Source of the DNA: Cliona cf. orientalis
Taxonomy: Eukaryota; Porifera; Demospongiae; Clionaida; Clionaidae
Reading direction: 5' to 3'
DNA: 64,000 nt
NCBI GenBank assembly: GCA_963930775.1
Contig: OZ005695.1
Coordinates: 4,588,001 to 4,652,000, forward strand
Both the position numbers and the translations under genes were made by a program. Positions 54,023 to 64,000 of this stretch are shown here, piece after piece (positions within the stretch are counted from its first letter, which is position 1; each line of letters opens with the position of its first letter). The notes under the pieces are model-generated. The model was given only the letters and a program-made list of their open reading frames with translations. It searched no databases and was not told the DNA's origin.

Positions 54023-56667
54023 TTATAACTCGTCCCTGACATGAGGTTCATAGTCCCCACCTCCTTCAGTCATGTGACCATCCCCTCCCTCCTCTGCATT
54101 CCTCCAATCCTCACCATAGCCGTCAAAATCTCCCCTATGGGGCTCGCTGTAATCTTCGTCCCATTCTCCCTGCATCTCTTTCTCATAGTACTTGTTCTCC
54201 ATGTCGACTATGTACTCGAATGCTTCCTTGTAGTTTTTCAGGGGGACACTATCAATATTCTTAATGACCCCCTCACAGCCTGGCTCTAGGAGATCTAATA
54301 TCTGAAAGGGTTAGTAATGGGGGCAATATGCTAGTGTAATAATGGAAAATCAAAGAGATCATCAGAAAATATTATGTTTGACAGTTGGGCCTAATCACTG
54401 CAAAATGATTTTAAATCTAGCAGTTGCAAAGGCAAACCACCAAACTGCCAACCCACAAAGTACCATACATGTAACTGTTCAGAAAATTACCAGTAGCTAT
54501 AGGAACTTTGCCTCACCTTGTGGACTTCTTCCCTTCCAACACCCTGCACTCTGTTATTCTAAAGATATTCAGCAATCACCACTACTGATTCAACTTTGTT
54601 AGTGATAATCATATTTACCTCCTCCATCATTCTCAGCACATCCTCTGCATGCACTGTTCCATCATCTCTCTTCAGCCCACCCAGTGCCTCTCTGAAAGAC
54701 AACTTCGCCCCATGAACAACAGAGGAGTGCATTATTAGGCGTTAACTCACTTTACTTGCAGCTCAGGGTGAAGAGAGAAGTCACTGAGAGGGGAGAAGTC
54801 TGGTAGCTCCTCCTCGTTAGTGCAATCTTCTGCATTGAACCTAAAATTGGGCAAATTGAATGACAAATGAATGACCACAGCAGGAGCAATAGATACTCTT
54901 ACTGAAATGGTGTCCACCATACATTAACACCCATGTTCCGATCAAACGACGATACCTAAATAATGATGATATCATAATGAGGTAATACTTACATCATAGT
55001 CATAAGGCAAACTGAAAAAGCATACATGATGTAGCCACTGGTATGGTACGTAGAGGCAGTCTCCCTCTTCCAGAACGGCCTGGTACCACGGAACTTTAGC
55101 CAAGTTTGGGTACTTGTTCATATCAACTCTAATAAGCAAAGAAAGAATTATGTAATGTAGTATATGTACATATACACAATTAGAGAATAAAATTGAACAG
55201 GCCCAGTGTCAGCATGCAGCACTGAAATTCAAATTTTGTGAATGGGCTTTGTGTGTTGAGCCTGTTGTTAAGTACACCGGTTGGATCAAGTACGTAACTA
55301 AGATAAGCATGTGGTGAGTGTGGGCATTTTAATATCATAACTTCAATGTCATGTTTAGATAAACTTGAGCAACAAGCGAAAGAATGAGGACGTTTATCGT
55401 GTTTGCATGCACATGTACTTTAGAAACCATATTATGGCAAGGTTCGAAGGGTGAGTCGTCGAAAAGATCCACAACTAGAAACCTTCCCAACCTACCTCTC
55501 AACGTCAATGTCAAAGAAGCCTTTCTCCTGGTGCTCTGGACCAATGACCTCTGCATAGTGGGGCTCGATCAAGACAAACTCCTTCCTCCCACTGACAAGA
55601 CAGTGAAGGTTCTCATAAGAGTCCGTGTGAAGAACTGATTTGGTCCCTCCACTGCTCAGCCACAGGTAGATGAACATGAGGTGATCAGTGAAACCACCAC
55701 ACAGGAGAAACCTTGGCAGCTGCCACTCACTCAACATCAAATGAGGAACAGCACTCACCATGTAAATATTGGAAGTGTTGTACTCCTGAGAAGGGGGAGA
55801 GGGAAGGAGAGAGAGAAATGTTTGTATCTTAATTAGCTAGTCTAGTCAAGTCTTAGATTTTACTGCCACTTTTCTAGCATTTTACTTAGCTACTTGTAAA
55901 TGTTGGCCAATAGGATCCATGGTATTATGAGAGCTTGAGGCTCCAAGGCAAATAGATGTACTACTATAGTAAAATTCTAAATAACTTAGCTTACCTTGGT
56001 AAATGGGATCCACAGTATTTAGCATCCCTTTGCCCCTTAGTAACACCCTTGCTACACTTAGGTATCACAGCCCTGTGCCATCGGGATCCTAAAATAATAC
56101 TGTAGATCCCTTGTCCTTGGTGTCTAATTAACTATTATTTAATTACATCTAGGAATTCCTTCATGGTTAGGTAGAAGCCGAACTCTGATCTATTCTCCTT
56201 CTTCCCTTGCTCAACTCCCATCACCTCCTCACCAAAATGACTCCTGAACAAACAAAATACTCGCTCATCACCATAGCACATACATGTATTACCCTTATAA
56301 TATGTGTGTGTCTTGATAAATTATATTATATCAATTAATTTTTATAACAGTTGTTGCATGCACAGGGATCATTATTCCTCCTGCACCTGAGGTAGTTGTC
56401 ATTGGCCCAGTTTTTTCTGACAGTGAGGTTCTTTATGAGTCCCTCAAAGATGACCGGCTGTTTTGGATGAACGTACTTCTCCACAAACTCACTCCCTCTC
56501 AAAATCTCCCCCCACACTCTCTTCACGTATTCTGGCGTCACGTGAGAGCCCAGGGGCTGCATGTGACCTGGTAATTCCTCTGCCTCTCTCCTCTCCTCCT
56601 CCGCATCACTCCAACACTGACTAGTGGACAGCAACAGGATCCAGACAAGCATACACACCGACTGCAT
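54023..56667 (-). CDS. ER-targeted JmjC (cupin-8) 2-oxoglutarate oxygenase, complete, 8 exons
   Basis: Exons: 56667-56387, 56243-56147, 55785-55496, 55128-55026, 54955-54903, 54840-54751, 54691-54619, 54301-54023. They total 1266 nt, in frame, 421 aa. The N-terminus MQSVCMLVWILLLSTSQCWS is a signal peptide and the C-terminus is RDEL, an ER-retrieval signal, so the protein should reside in the ER lumen. The JmjC core has SSGGTKSVLHTDSYENLHC with the Fe(II) pair His179/Asp181, then YVPYQWLHHV with distal His256; GRKEFVLIEP lies between. The family hydroxylates or demethylates proteins with 2-oxoglutarate and oxygen; the substrate here is unknown. The C-terminal tail is acidic (EMQGEWDEDYSE). 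A possible half EF-hand (KRDDGTVHAEDVL) lies at about 312-324, uncertain. JMJD8 is another ER-lumenal JmjC protein, but orthology is not established. Confidence 0.88.
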
Positions 56668-56781
56668 CTTATTCTTGCAGGAGTGGGCGGGGCTACTTAA
56701 CCAATTAAACGAAATTTATGAAATTATGAACAATTTTCAGTTTAATGGAAATCGAAGGGTGTGTCTGTTTCTCTGACTGAG
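56668..56781. promoter_or_regulatory. JmjC/coiled-coil gene divergent promoter interval
   Basis: Only 114 bp separate the two start codons on opposite strands, so the core promoters of both genes must overlap or abut here. No TATA box is obvious. Confidence 0.55.
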
Positions 56782-59700
56782 ATGGCTGCTTTTGATGAGG
56801 ATGCATTCGAGAGAAGGCTAGAGGTGAGTCAGGTTAGATGGGGGAGAGTTATGCACCTATCAATGCAAATCCCCACCCACCCCCTCCCGGGCATGGGTGG
56901 GGATTTGCCACGGAGGGGGTGAAGAAGACGCTCCCCGGGGGGCAAATATTTTGGCAAATAACCCTAGTATAAGTATACGGAGCATGTAATACACGATACT
57001 CTGAGTATACAAAAGCACCACCCCTGGGGCAGGGCTTGAGGATCAAGAGACGCTCAAATCCCCACTTGTGCCCGGGAGGGGGTGGGTGGCGATTTGCATT
57101 GATAGGTGCATTAGATGGTTTAATACGCCAACCCTACTTGATGAGTCGAAGCATACAATGTAGATAATAGAGTCATAGGTGATTTAGACTACGCATCTAT
57201 GGTGCTACTGTCTTAGTCTGGCGGGCCAGCTCCTTCGCAAGAGGGAGGAAGGGTCTGGTGTCATGCCTATACGCGACTTGTACCGCTGCAGCCAGGAGTG
57301 CAGCCCAATCAGATCTCGCCACGTCACCACCAATATTGTGGAGCTATCTAAATACTCGGGCTGACCAATCAGATGCCTGCTCCTTGTTTTTAATCAATTG
57401 TTATGATCGCCAGCCTCATGAAGATCTAGCACCTGGTTGGTCAGAACGCATGGTAGGGACAACCCCAACCGTTTATTGAACAAGAAGAGTGGGCCTCTGA
57501 TTGGTCGGCCTGCATACCAGTAGTCACACAATGTTAGTGGTGACGTGGAGCGATCTGATTGGGCTGCACTCCTGGCTGCAGCGGTACAAGTCGCGTATAG
57601 GCATGACACCAGACCCTTCCTCCCTCTTGCGAAGGGGCTGGCCCGCCAGACTACTACTGTCTGTGGTGGAAGTATAAACTAGTATGGACACCGTCACGTA
57701 CCTTATTATGAACTACTCCATTTTTTGAAACATTCGTTTTTTAATTAGACCGCATACCTTATATGTTCTATTTATCATTTTCTACATGTATTTATTATTT
57801 TTGCCCTTGCCAAGATCGTGCCGCTACCTCTGTAGTCATGTAACCTTGAGTTCTGGGGTCATTATTTAATTCCATGTACAATGTTTTTATCGCAAAGAAA
57901 GTTTTGCTGGGAAAAAAAATTACCGTATTTACTGTAATTTAAGCGCTAGGAAAAAAATAATTCCGACCTCGCTTGGCACTTACATTTAAGCATTAAAAAC
58001 TAACTTCGATGGCGAATGGCGCTTATATTAGAACAGTAGTGTGTGGTACATAGTACCGCATTATAATTACTAAGCGCCACCTAAAAATAATTCCGTCAAC
58101 GTTTGGTGCTATATTTAGAAGGGGAAAAATACCATGAATGGCCAGATGGCGCTTATATTACAGTGGCGCCTAAATTACAGTAAGTACGGTATCTGAGTTG
58201 AGCATGTACACCTAGCCCTTTGTCCTTGGTCAGTCCATAAGCCAGCGGTCCAAAACATATACAAGCGTTGCAGATCCAGGAAGTGCATCCGGTGGCACAT
58301 TCCAGTGCATGCAATTTTTGCCGTTTTTTATCTATTTTTCTTACCTGTTCTATCTAGGCCATCTTTCACTTCTAGGACACCAAACAAAGACCAGAAGACA
58401 GAGCAACTCTTCTACTTTCTGCTCGTTCAAGTCCTATAACCCGGAGACATTCATGAGCTCCGCGGCGATCGCTTTTGTGCATGCTACTCTCAAGCGCTCA
58501 CAAAAAGTGCCTCGCGCAAAAAGTGGCACGTTTTGGTTCCCTAGGATGGATTCCCATGATTCAAGTACCATTCCATAGCTCTTGTGTTGCTCTACAATAT
58601 AAGACTAAAACAAAGTTTTTCCATCGTGCGGTTCCAGAGTTACACGGCATCAAAAAATCGGAAAATTTCAGTACAACCGCGTGGTATTCTCCACGTCTTC
58701 TCAAAGTTCTGTCGAGTGTCTGATGATTTATCCAGTAAAGACCAAGGATGGGAGTGCTCTTCAAGTTTCTAGGGAGTAGACATCAACATCATCATTCAAA
58801 TGGTTAGTTTCTTTCTATATTCAAACTTTCAAGAAAGAATCTGGACGGAATTGTTTGGTATAGTCTAGCTAGCGTGTGTCAGTGAGGCTAGCCTCGAACC
58901 CAGGCTCACTTGGGATTCAAGGCTAGTGTGAGGCGAGTACCTAACTTCTGTATCAGGTAAATAATGAAGTTCAGGGATGAGGGTGAGCCTTACCAGCTGA
59001 AATGGCAAAAGAATAGATAGTTTTAATATACCTGCGCCATAATTTGTGTAAATCAGCTGACATCGAAGCTGAAAAGCACAAGTTCACATCCATGGAGGTT
59101 AGGTATGCTAGCACTTGTCCCACCTGTCTTTCTTTCTCTCCCTCTCCCTCTTTTCTTTCACTCTCTCTCTCTCCCTCTTTTTCTTTCACTCTCTCTCTCA
59201 CACACACACCCCTACCACCATGTATGTGGACGTACACAATCTCTTAGGTGGTGATCAGCCATCGATGAGTATGAGATGGTGAGAGGGAGGATCACTGAGT
59301 TCCACTGCCAAAGAGAAGGTGCTGCCTAGGCCTCCTCAGACTTGGCTTTTGTTTTGAAGCTATCTTCTGAGGTGCTGAGAGAACTAGCTACTCGATCTAG
59401 GTCCTCGCACCATCTCTATGGCTGCTTGAGCACTTTCTCTATCAACCGTAGTTGTCAATGTGATGATGGCATAGGAGACAGATTGTGAAAGCTTTAACAA
59501 CCTTCTGCAAACCTTCAAGAAGGCCTTTGATGGCTGCATAATATCTTTGTACCACCTAGAAAGCTTTGTCATTGATTTATACGTATTTTATTCAATGTTT
59601 CTATGGTGAAATAACAAAAAATTTATACTACCGTATTTCTTCTAAAAATTCGGCATGGAAATAATAATATTGCTTTAGCTTCGCCGAATTTTTAGAGGTC

Positions 59701-62700
59701 AATATTCATCATTCTATCTGCGTGCGCATTCCATTCCCGCTTATAGCATATACGCAGGACGACCTTTGCCGAAAAATTAGAGACTATATTCAATCATTCG
59801 GTAAAGGGTGCCGAATAATTAGAAGGGCCGAATTTTTAGAAGAAATACGGTATTTTTAACAGCGTATAACTTTGGAACCGCTCGATGGAAAAACTTCGTT
59901 CCAGTCTTATATTGTAGAGCAACACAAGAGCTATGGAATGGTACTTGAATCATGGGAATCCATCCTAGGGAACCAAAACGTGCCACTTTTTGCGCGAGGC
60001 ACTTTTTGTGAGCGCTTGAGAGTAGCATGCACAAAAGCGGTCGCCGCGGAGCTCATGAATGTCTCCGGGTTATAGGACTTGAACGAGCAGAAAGTAGAAG
60101 AGTTTCTCTGTCTTCTGGTCTTTGTTTGGTGTCCTAGAAGTGAAAGATGGCCTAGATAGAACAAGTAAGAAAAATAGATAAAAAACGGCAAAAATTGCAT
60201 GCACTGGAATGTGCCACCGGATGCACTTCCTGGATCTGCAACAATTGGACCGCTGGCTTAACGGCTGTGGTGTGTGTGAGTTTGCATGTGATGGTGTCTG
60301 TCCAGTCTAGTCTGTTGTGAGAGACTCCACCCTCGACAACGACAACAATGACAACACGATCGATTACTTTATGCCTCGTGCATGGGTGTGGGATAAAAAC
60401 TGGAACAGCTAGCTGTCAAAGGAATGGGTGGAGTTTATTGGAAATTCATGTAGCATTGTATTATGGTAGAGTTGCAGGTAAACCTCATATATCGTGATGC
60501 TACAAGTATTAATTTTTTGGCTACAGTTGTCTTCCAATCAATGTTGATTAGCCCACGTGCGTGCATGCACAGCAAGGGATAAAGCAGTCAATATATCTGT
60601 CTATCGTTGGTCAGCATAAAAATGTAAATCTTAACATTGAAGCAAAGATACCTGTAGGGTCAATAAATGGGATAAATGGTGTAAGACAGCGAAGAAAACC
60701 TCCAGTCTTGTTGGTAATCGCCAGGGGAGCTACAAATCGTGCGAGTATATCGGACACGCCTACATGTATATTGGACTTGCCCACCTAGTATATAGCTATG
60801 AGCTAGGGAGTCTACTGTGCATGCTCAAGCTTAAGCTTCTAGCACAAAATTAATGTCATTTATGATCATGGATCTCAGAAGGGAACGAAAGTGATCACTT
60901 AAAGTTCCGTGAGTAGCAAGAGGCTGAACTTCAAGGAATAGAAGCCTCTAAAAAGAGTCATGGCCATGGGTGATACTGCCATGGCATGTGGGGTGTGTGC
61001 TCTATGAGCTCTAGTTTATGAGTGCTGTTGTTTCTTGTTTCTCTTGCAGGAAGTGAGGAAGAGAGATCCAGAGTGGATCAAGTTTGAGGTAAGATGCTGT
61101 CATGGTATGCAGTGGGTTTGAAGTACATGTAGTATTATCCTGGAGCCTGTATCGCTGAGGATTTTCATGTCAAAATTTCATTTGATGATGTGCTCGTCAT
61201 AATTGACAAGACCGAGTTAGTTTGAAGGGGAGGTTTGATGTGTTGGGTGGAGGGTTTCCTTGTGGTAGTGAGTGTCACTGCCTCCCATGACTGCTGCTTA
61301 CAGCAAGTCAGTGTATCTTTGTCATTATCTCTCTCCTTTCCAGAAAGAGTGGCAGCACCACAGGGTAAGTCAGTCTAGCTAGTCTTACTATGAGCATGAG
61401 TAGATGTGTAATAAGTGAGTGTTTTGTCTCTCCAGTCAGTTGCCCTACCCACCTAGCCTGGTGTGTAGTTGACATGGAGTGGGTTGGGGGTTATGGTATG
61501 TCAGGCTGCATGTGTAAGCCCTAACACAGTGTGTGTATGACAGCGTTCTGAATACCACTATGCCATTAATTTTAAGAGGGGCACTGTACCTCCTTATTTT
61601 ATAACGAAACAAAAAATAATGTAATCCAATGCACCTCCTATTGCAAATCCTTGTGGTGTTTGGTACAGTGTGTAGCTGATGTGCTAAGTACATGTACTTA
61701 CTTGATTTTGTTTTTTTGTCTCATTTGCAGAGTGAACATACCAAGCTATGCACTGTAAGTTGGTAGTTATTATGTAATTGGTAGGAGTTGTAATACCTTA
61801 AGGACACTTTATTTGTGGGTACTAAATTTAGTGAAATTAGCGATTTTTCATTAAAAATTGTACCCACGTATATTTAAAATTTTTAACATTTTTGAATAAA
61901 TAGAGTATTAATTTTGAAAGCTCGCTAAAATGAGTACCTGCTAAACGCACTGTTTCTAATATTCTACAGGAAGTGGAGGAACTTGAGAAACAGAAGAAGA
62001 AAGCAAAAGATGAGAAACATAACGAAGACATCGAAGGGAATGTGTTACTGAAGAAACTAGAGAGAGATCTAGCTGAGGCAAAATGGGTGAGAGGGTTACC
62101 CTGGCATCATTATTGAACTATTATAATGCCAACCTAATGTACAGTGCTAAGATAGCAGTGAGTCTCTGTAGCATAAGACAGAGAAAGTGAGCAAAATTAA
62201 TTAATATCTTATATAATATTATTGTAGTTAATCGAATACAATGCATGATCCAATTTATCACAAGAAATTAGCGAATTCTCATAACATGTATATAGGGAGC
62301 GATTGATGACCTTCACCAGAAAAAACTGTTTTTCAAAATTAAAACCATGTGTTCTATTAGATTAAGTATGGTATTGTGTATGATGAATTATGGTTTGTTA
62401 GTGTGCAGTGGGGTATGTGGTGAATAGCTACTAACTGCCCGTCTATGTAAAGCTATATTATTCTGCATTAGACATCATTATCGTTGGGGGTGTGACACAG
62501 TACATGTTACATGTTATGTTAATTAAGGTCATCAAAGATTGTTTGTGTTTGCAACATTATTTTGACTTTAATCAGTAATCATCCTACCTTCTCACTCTCT
62601 CACTACTCACAGGGGATTGCATTAAATCAGCGAGGGCAAAGATCACATGAACTGGTGAGTGGGTTGGTATTAGTTGTGAACAAGCTCTGACATTGGGAAG

Positions 62701-63868
62701 CCACAATAGAGTGTACCTTGTTCACTAATTAATGCATCACATTAATTTTAGTCATGAAACTGCTGTACTGGTGTTTAACTAGAGCTCTGTAGAGCACATA
62801 CCCTGCACACACATTGCAGCATTAGCATCAATCTGTGCAGTGATTACATATACAATACCACAATTCTGGAAACTTTTGTGTGCATGGTTAAATTTTATTA
62901 TTTAAGAAGATGCTATAATTATTTGAGGCATATAATTCTAGGGGCCCCAGTGATATCAGTCAAGTTAAAAGAAACATTCTCTCTGCCCCAGACCTATAAA
63001 GCTACAATATCACATTCTAATTTAGTCTTCACATTGGAGTCAGCTCCTAGCAGCCAAACGGTACATGTAGGTAGCATTTGACAACAATTATTTCAATATT
63101 CACACATGCTATATAGGCCAGTTAGTTGTGTGCATGAGCAGAAAGCACTGGCCTGCATGCATTATGCATTGAGTAGACACTGCTGATAGGCGTGGCTACG
63201 TATGTGGCTAACAAAAGGCACTATTTGTGATACTTGTGGGCTATGTTCATCGATTTGAAGCACACTGAAGCCAGTTTTTCACCAAATTTGATGGATTTGT
63301 TTTGCTTACATGTACGAGTCACTCAGGTTCCTAGAGCTCGAGATGTGGTGATTTTTGTACTCATGACAATGACACAACCGATTGCTGTTCTCCTTGTGCA
63401 TGCACATGGGCATGCTCATGCATGAGGGGTAATGAGTTAATAGGTTAGTATGGGATGCCCCACTGAACCACAGTGGATCCTATGGCTCATGATCAGCCCC
63501 TTTCATTGATGCTATTGTATAGTTAGATGTGTATATTGTCGATATGTCCTAGCAACCTTCATCTCTGTCCAAAGCATAAGAATCCATTGTTGTTGCTATG
63601 GTAACAGTAACTAGACATTATTTATTCATATATGTGTGTAGTTAAGTTTTGTGTATGCACTAACATCTTTGTATTCATTTGTGTTATTAGGAGAAAGATC
63701 TACTTCTACAAGATCTGAAGACGTCAACCACTGATGAAGAGAAGAGGGAGCTACAGGGAAGAGTGGAGGGGGCGGAGGGAATGATCCAGTACTATAAAGA
63801 GTGGGTCAGTAAGTGGGAGAGTGATGCTACTGGCTATGAAGAGAGGCTAGGACTGCTGAAAAAGGAAG
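56782..63868 (+). CDS. Unrecognised coiled-coil protein with microexons (partial, 5' end)
   Basis: Exons 56782-56823, 61050-61088, 61344-61364, 61731-61754, 61970-62086, 62613-62654 and 63691-63868. The first six junctions are phase 0; the last exon ends in phase 1 at a GTGAG donor and the gene continues off the right edge. It encodes 154 residues so far, starting MAAFDEDAFERRLE. The product is strongly charged and helical (EVEELEKQKKKAKDEK, LLKKLERDLAEAKW), a likely coiled coil. No family was recognised. Exons are tiny (42, 39, 21 and 24 nt), each with a good acceptor and donor. The first intron of 4.2 kb is filled with transposon-like elements, so the link from exon 1 to the rest is inferred from phase and orientation rather than proven. 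Confidence 0.7.
56852..57110. mobile_element. TIR element flanked by TTA (Harbinger-like MITE)
   Basis: 259 bp with inverted ends of about 40 bp starting TGCACCTATCAATGCAAATC. TTA lies directly on both sides, fitting a 3-bp TWA target duplication of PIF/Harbinger elements. It begins 29 nt after the exon-1 donor of the coiled-coil gene. No coding frame. Confidence 0.75.
57214..57653. mobile_element. Mutator-like foldback element, 9-bp target duplication
   Basis: 440 bp with long terminal inverted repeats (well over 100 bp) beginning TAGTCTGGCGGGCCAGC. Flanked by CTACTGTCT at 57205-57213 and 57654-57662. Same family as 47058-47326, with a longer middle. In intron 1 of the coiled-coil gene. Confidence 0.92.
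57921..58191. mobile_element. Foldback element, TACCGTATTTACTGTA ends
   Basis: 271 bp bounded by TACCGTATTTACTGTAATTT and a near reverse complement (AAATTACAGTAAGTACGGTA). Internal GCGCTTATATTA motifs recur in both orientations. No coding frame. Confidence 0.82.
58238..60260. mobile_element. 2-kb element with 0.4-kb inverted arms
   Basis: Arms at 58238-58656 and 59853-60260 are highly similar reverse complements, starting TAAGCCAGCGGTCCA. The left arm has about 14 extra bases near its outer end. The 1.2-kb spacer holds a TACCGTA foldback element directly against the right arm, a CT-rich tract at about 59130-59200 and no recognised transposase. The identical 89-residue frames in each arm are inverted-repeat artefacts. 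Confidence 0.82.
59629..59852. mobile_element. Foldback element, TACCGTATTTCTTCT ends
   Basis: 224 bp bounded by TACCGTATTTCTTCTAAAAA and its reverse complement, with internal GCCGAATTTTTAGA motifs in both orientations. Nested in the spacer of the 2-kb inverted-repeat element. Confidence 0.85.
62655..63690. other. Intron of the coiled-coil gene carrying R1
   Basis: The 1-kb intron between the exons at 62613-62654 and 63691-63868 is more than half occupied by the reverse R1 copy (62780-63360). The remainder shows no exon. Confidence 0.6.
62780..63360 (-). repeat. Dispersed repeat R1, near full-length reverse copy
   Basis: Reverse complement of the element at 16560-17122 with the same ends: AGAGCTCTGTAGAGCACATACC at one side and GTGATTTTTGTAC at the other. 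It contains GGCGTGGCTAC and GCTAACAAAAGGCACTA. Confidence 0.7.
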
Positions 63869-64000
63869 GTGAGTGAAGAACATGACAATGTTTATGTGAA
63901 CGGATATGATTGTTATTAGGGATTGTGCAAATCAGTTTGCAAAATGAGTTTGTTCCCGTAGCTACATGTACATTTTGTGTATGTGAGGTAGTACACTACT

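Noticed and set aside
55751..55765. Strong GTGAGT donor inside JmjC exon 3 (after the codons for NIYM)
   Set aside because: Using it would remove the JmjC core; reading through gives continuous family-like sequence with correct phase.
58309..60200. Identical 89-residue frames on opposite strands, beginning MQFLPFFIYF
   Set aside because: Mirror translations of the inverted arms of the 2-kb element; no homology or splice context.

Overview
This is eukaryotic, metazoan nuclear DNA. Genes are split by many short GT-AG introns, intergenic gaps are often only 100-500 bp, and the proteins belong to animal families: GAS7, B9D1, survivin, ZIP11, MPLKIP and GABA-B-like class C receptors. Adjacent GABA-B-like receptors without a cysteine-rich domain, a compact gene layout and many foldback elements fit an early-branching animal. 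A sponge is my best guess. That is an inference; nothing here fixes the species.

Layout. (1) 87-576, minus strand: first three exons of a ZIP11 zinc transporter, running off the left edge. (2) 1085-8588, minus: a complete 16-exon GAS7 homologue (SH3-WW-F-BAR, 452 aa). (3) 9020-14123, minus: a complete 7-exon B9D1 (204 aa) whose introns hold three tRNA-Arg(TCG) genes and several transposon-like elements; a fourth copy lies just upstream of GAS7 and a fifth in the next receptor gene. (4) 14265-15185, plus: an intronless MPLKIP/TTDN1-like gene, head-to-head with B9D1. (5) 15688-32353, minus, and 32688-46329, plus: two paralogous GABA-B-like receptors (899 and 893 aa) transcribed away from a shared 334-bp interval. 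(6) 46732-49197, plus: a two-exon actin-like protein whose ATP-hydrolysis residues are replaced. (7) 49679-53325, plus: BIRC5/survivin. (8) 54023-56667, minus: an ER-targeted JmjC oxygenase ending RDEL, head-to-head with (9) an unrecognised coiled-coil gene made of tiny exons, 56782 to beyond the right edge.

Exon chains were assembled by eye from splice sites, reading phase and family resemblance. Every complete gene closes in frame over all its exons. The genes do not form one pathway. Common themes are divergent gene pairs (B9D1/MPLKIP, receptor A/B, JmjC/coiled-coil) and a ciliary or cell-shape flavour (B9D1, GAS7, actin-like).

Mobile DNA is mostly non-autonomous and sits in introns: four foldback elements with TAGTCT-type ends and 9-10 bp target duplications (Mutator-like), five foldback families sharing TACCGTA ends, a hAT-like element, a TTA-flanked element, a two-copy TGTGACC-ended element, two long inverted-repeat elements and a roughly 570-bp dispersed repeat. 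I saw no CRISPR array, prokaryotic operon or viral gene.
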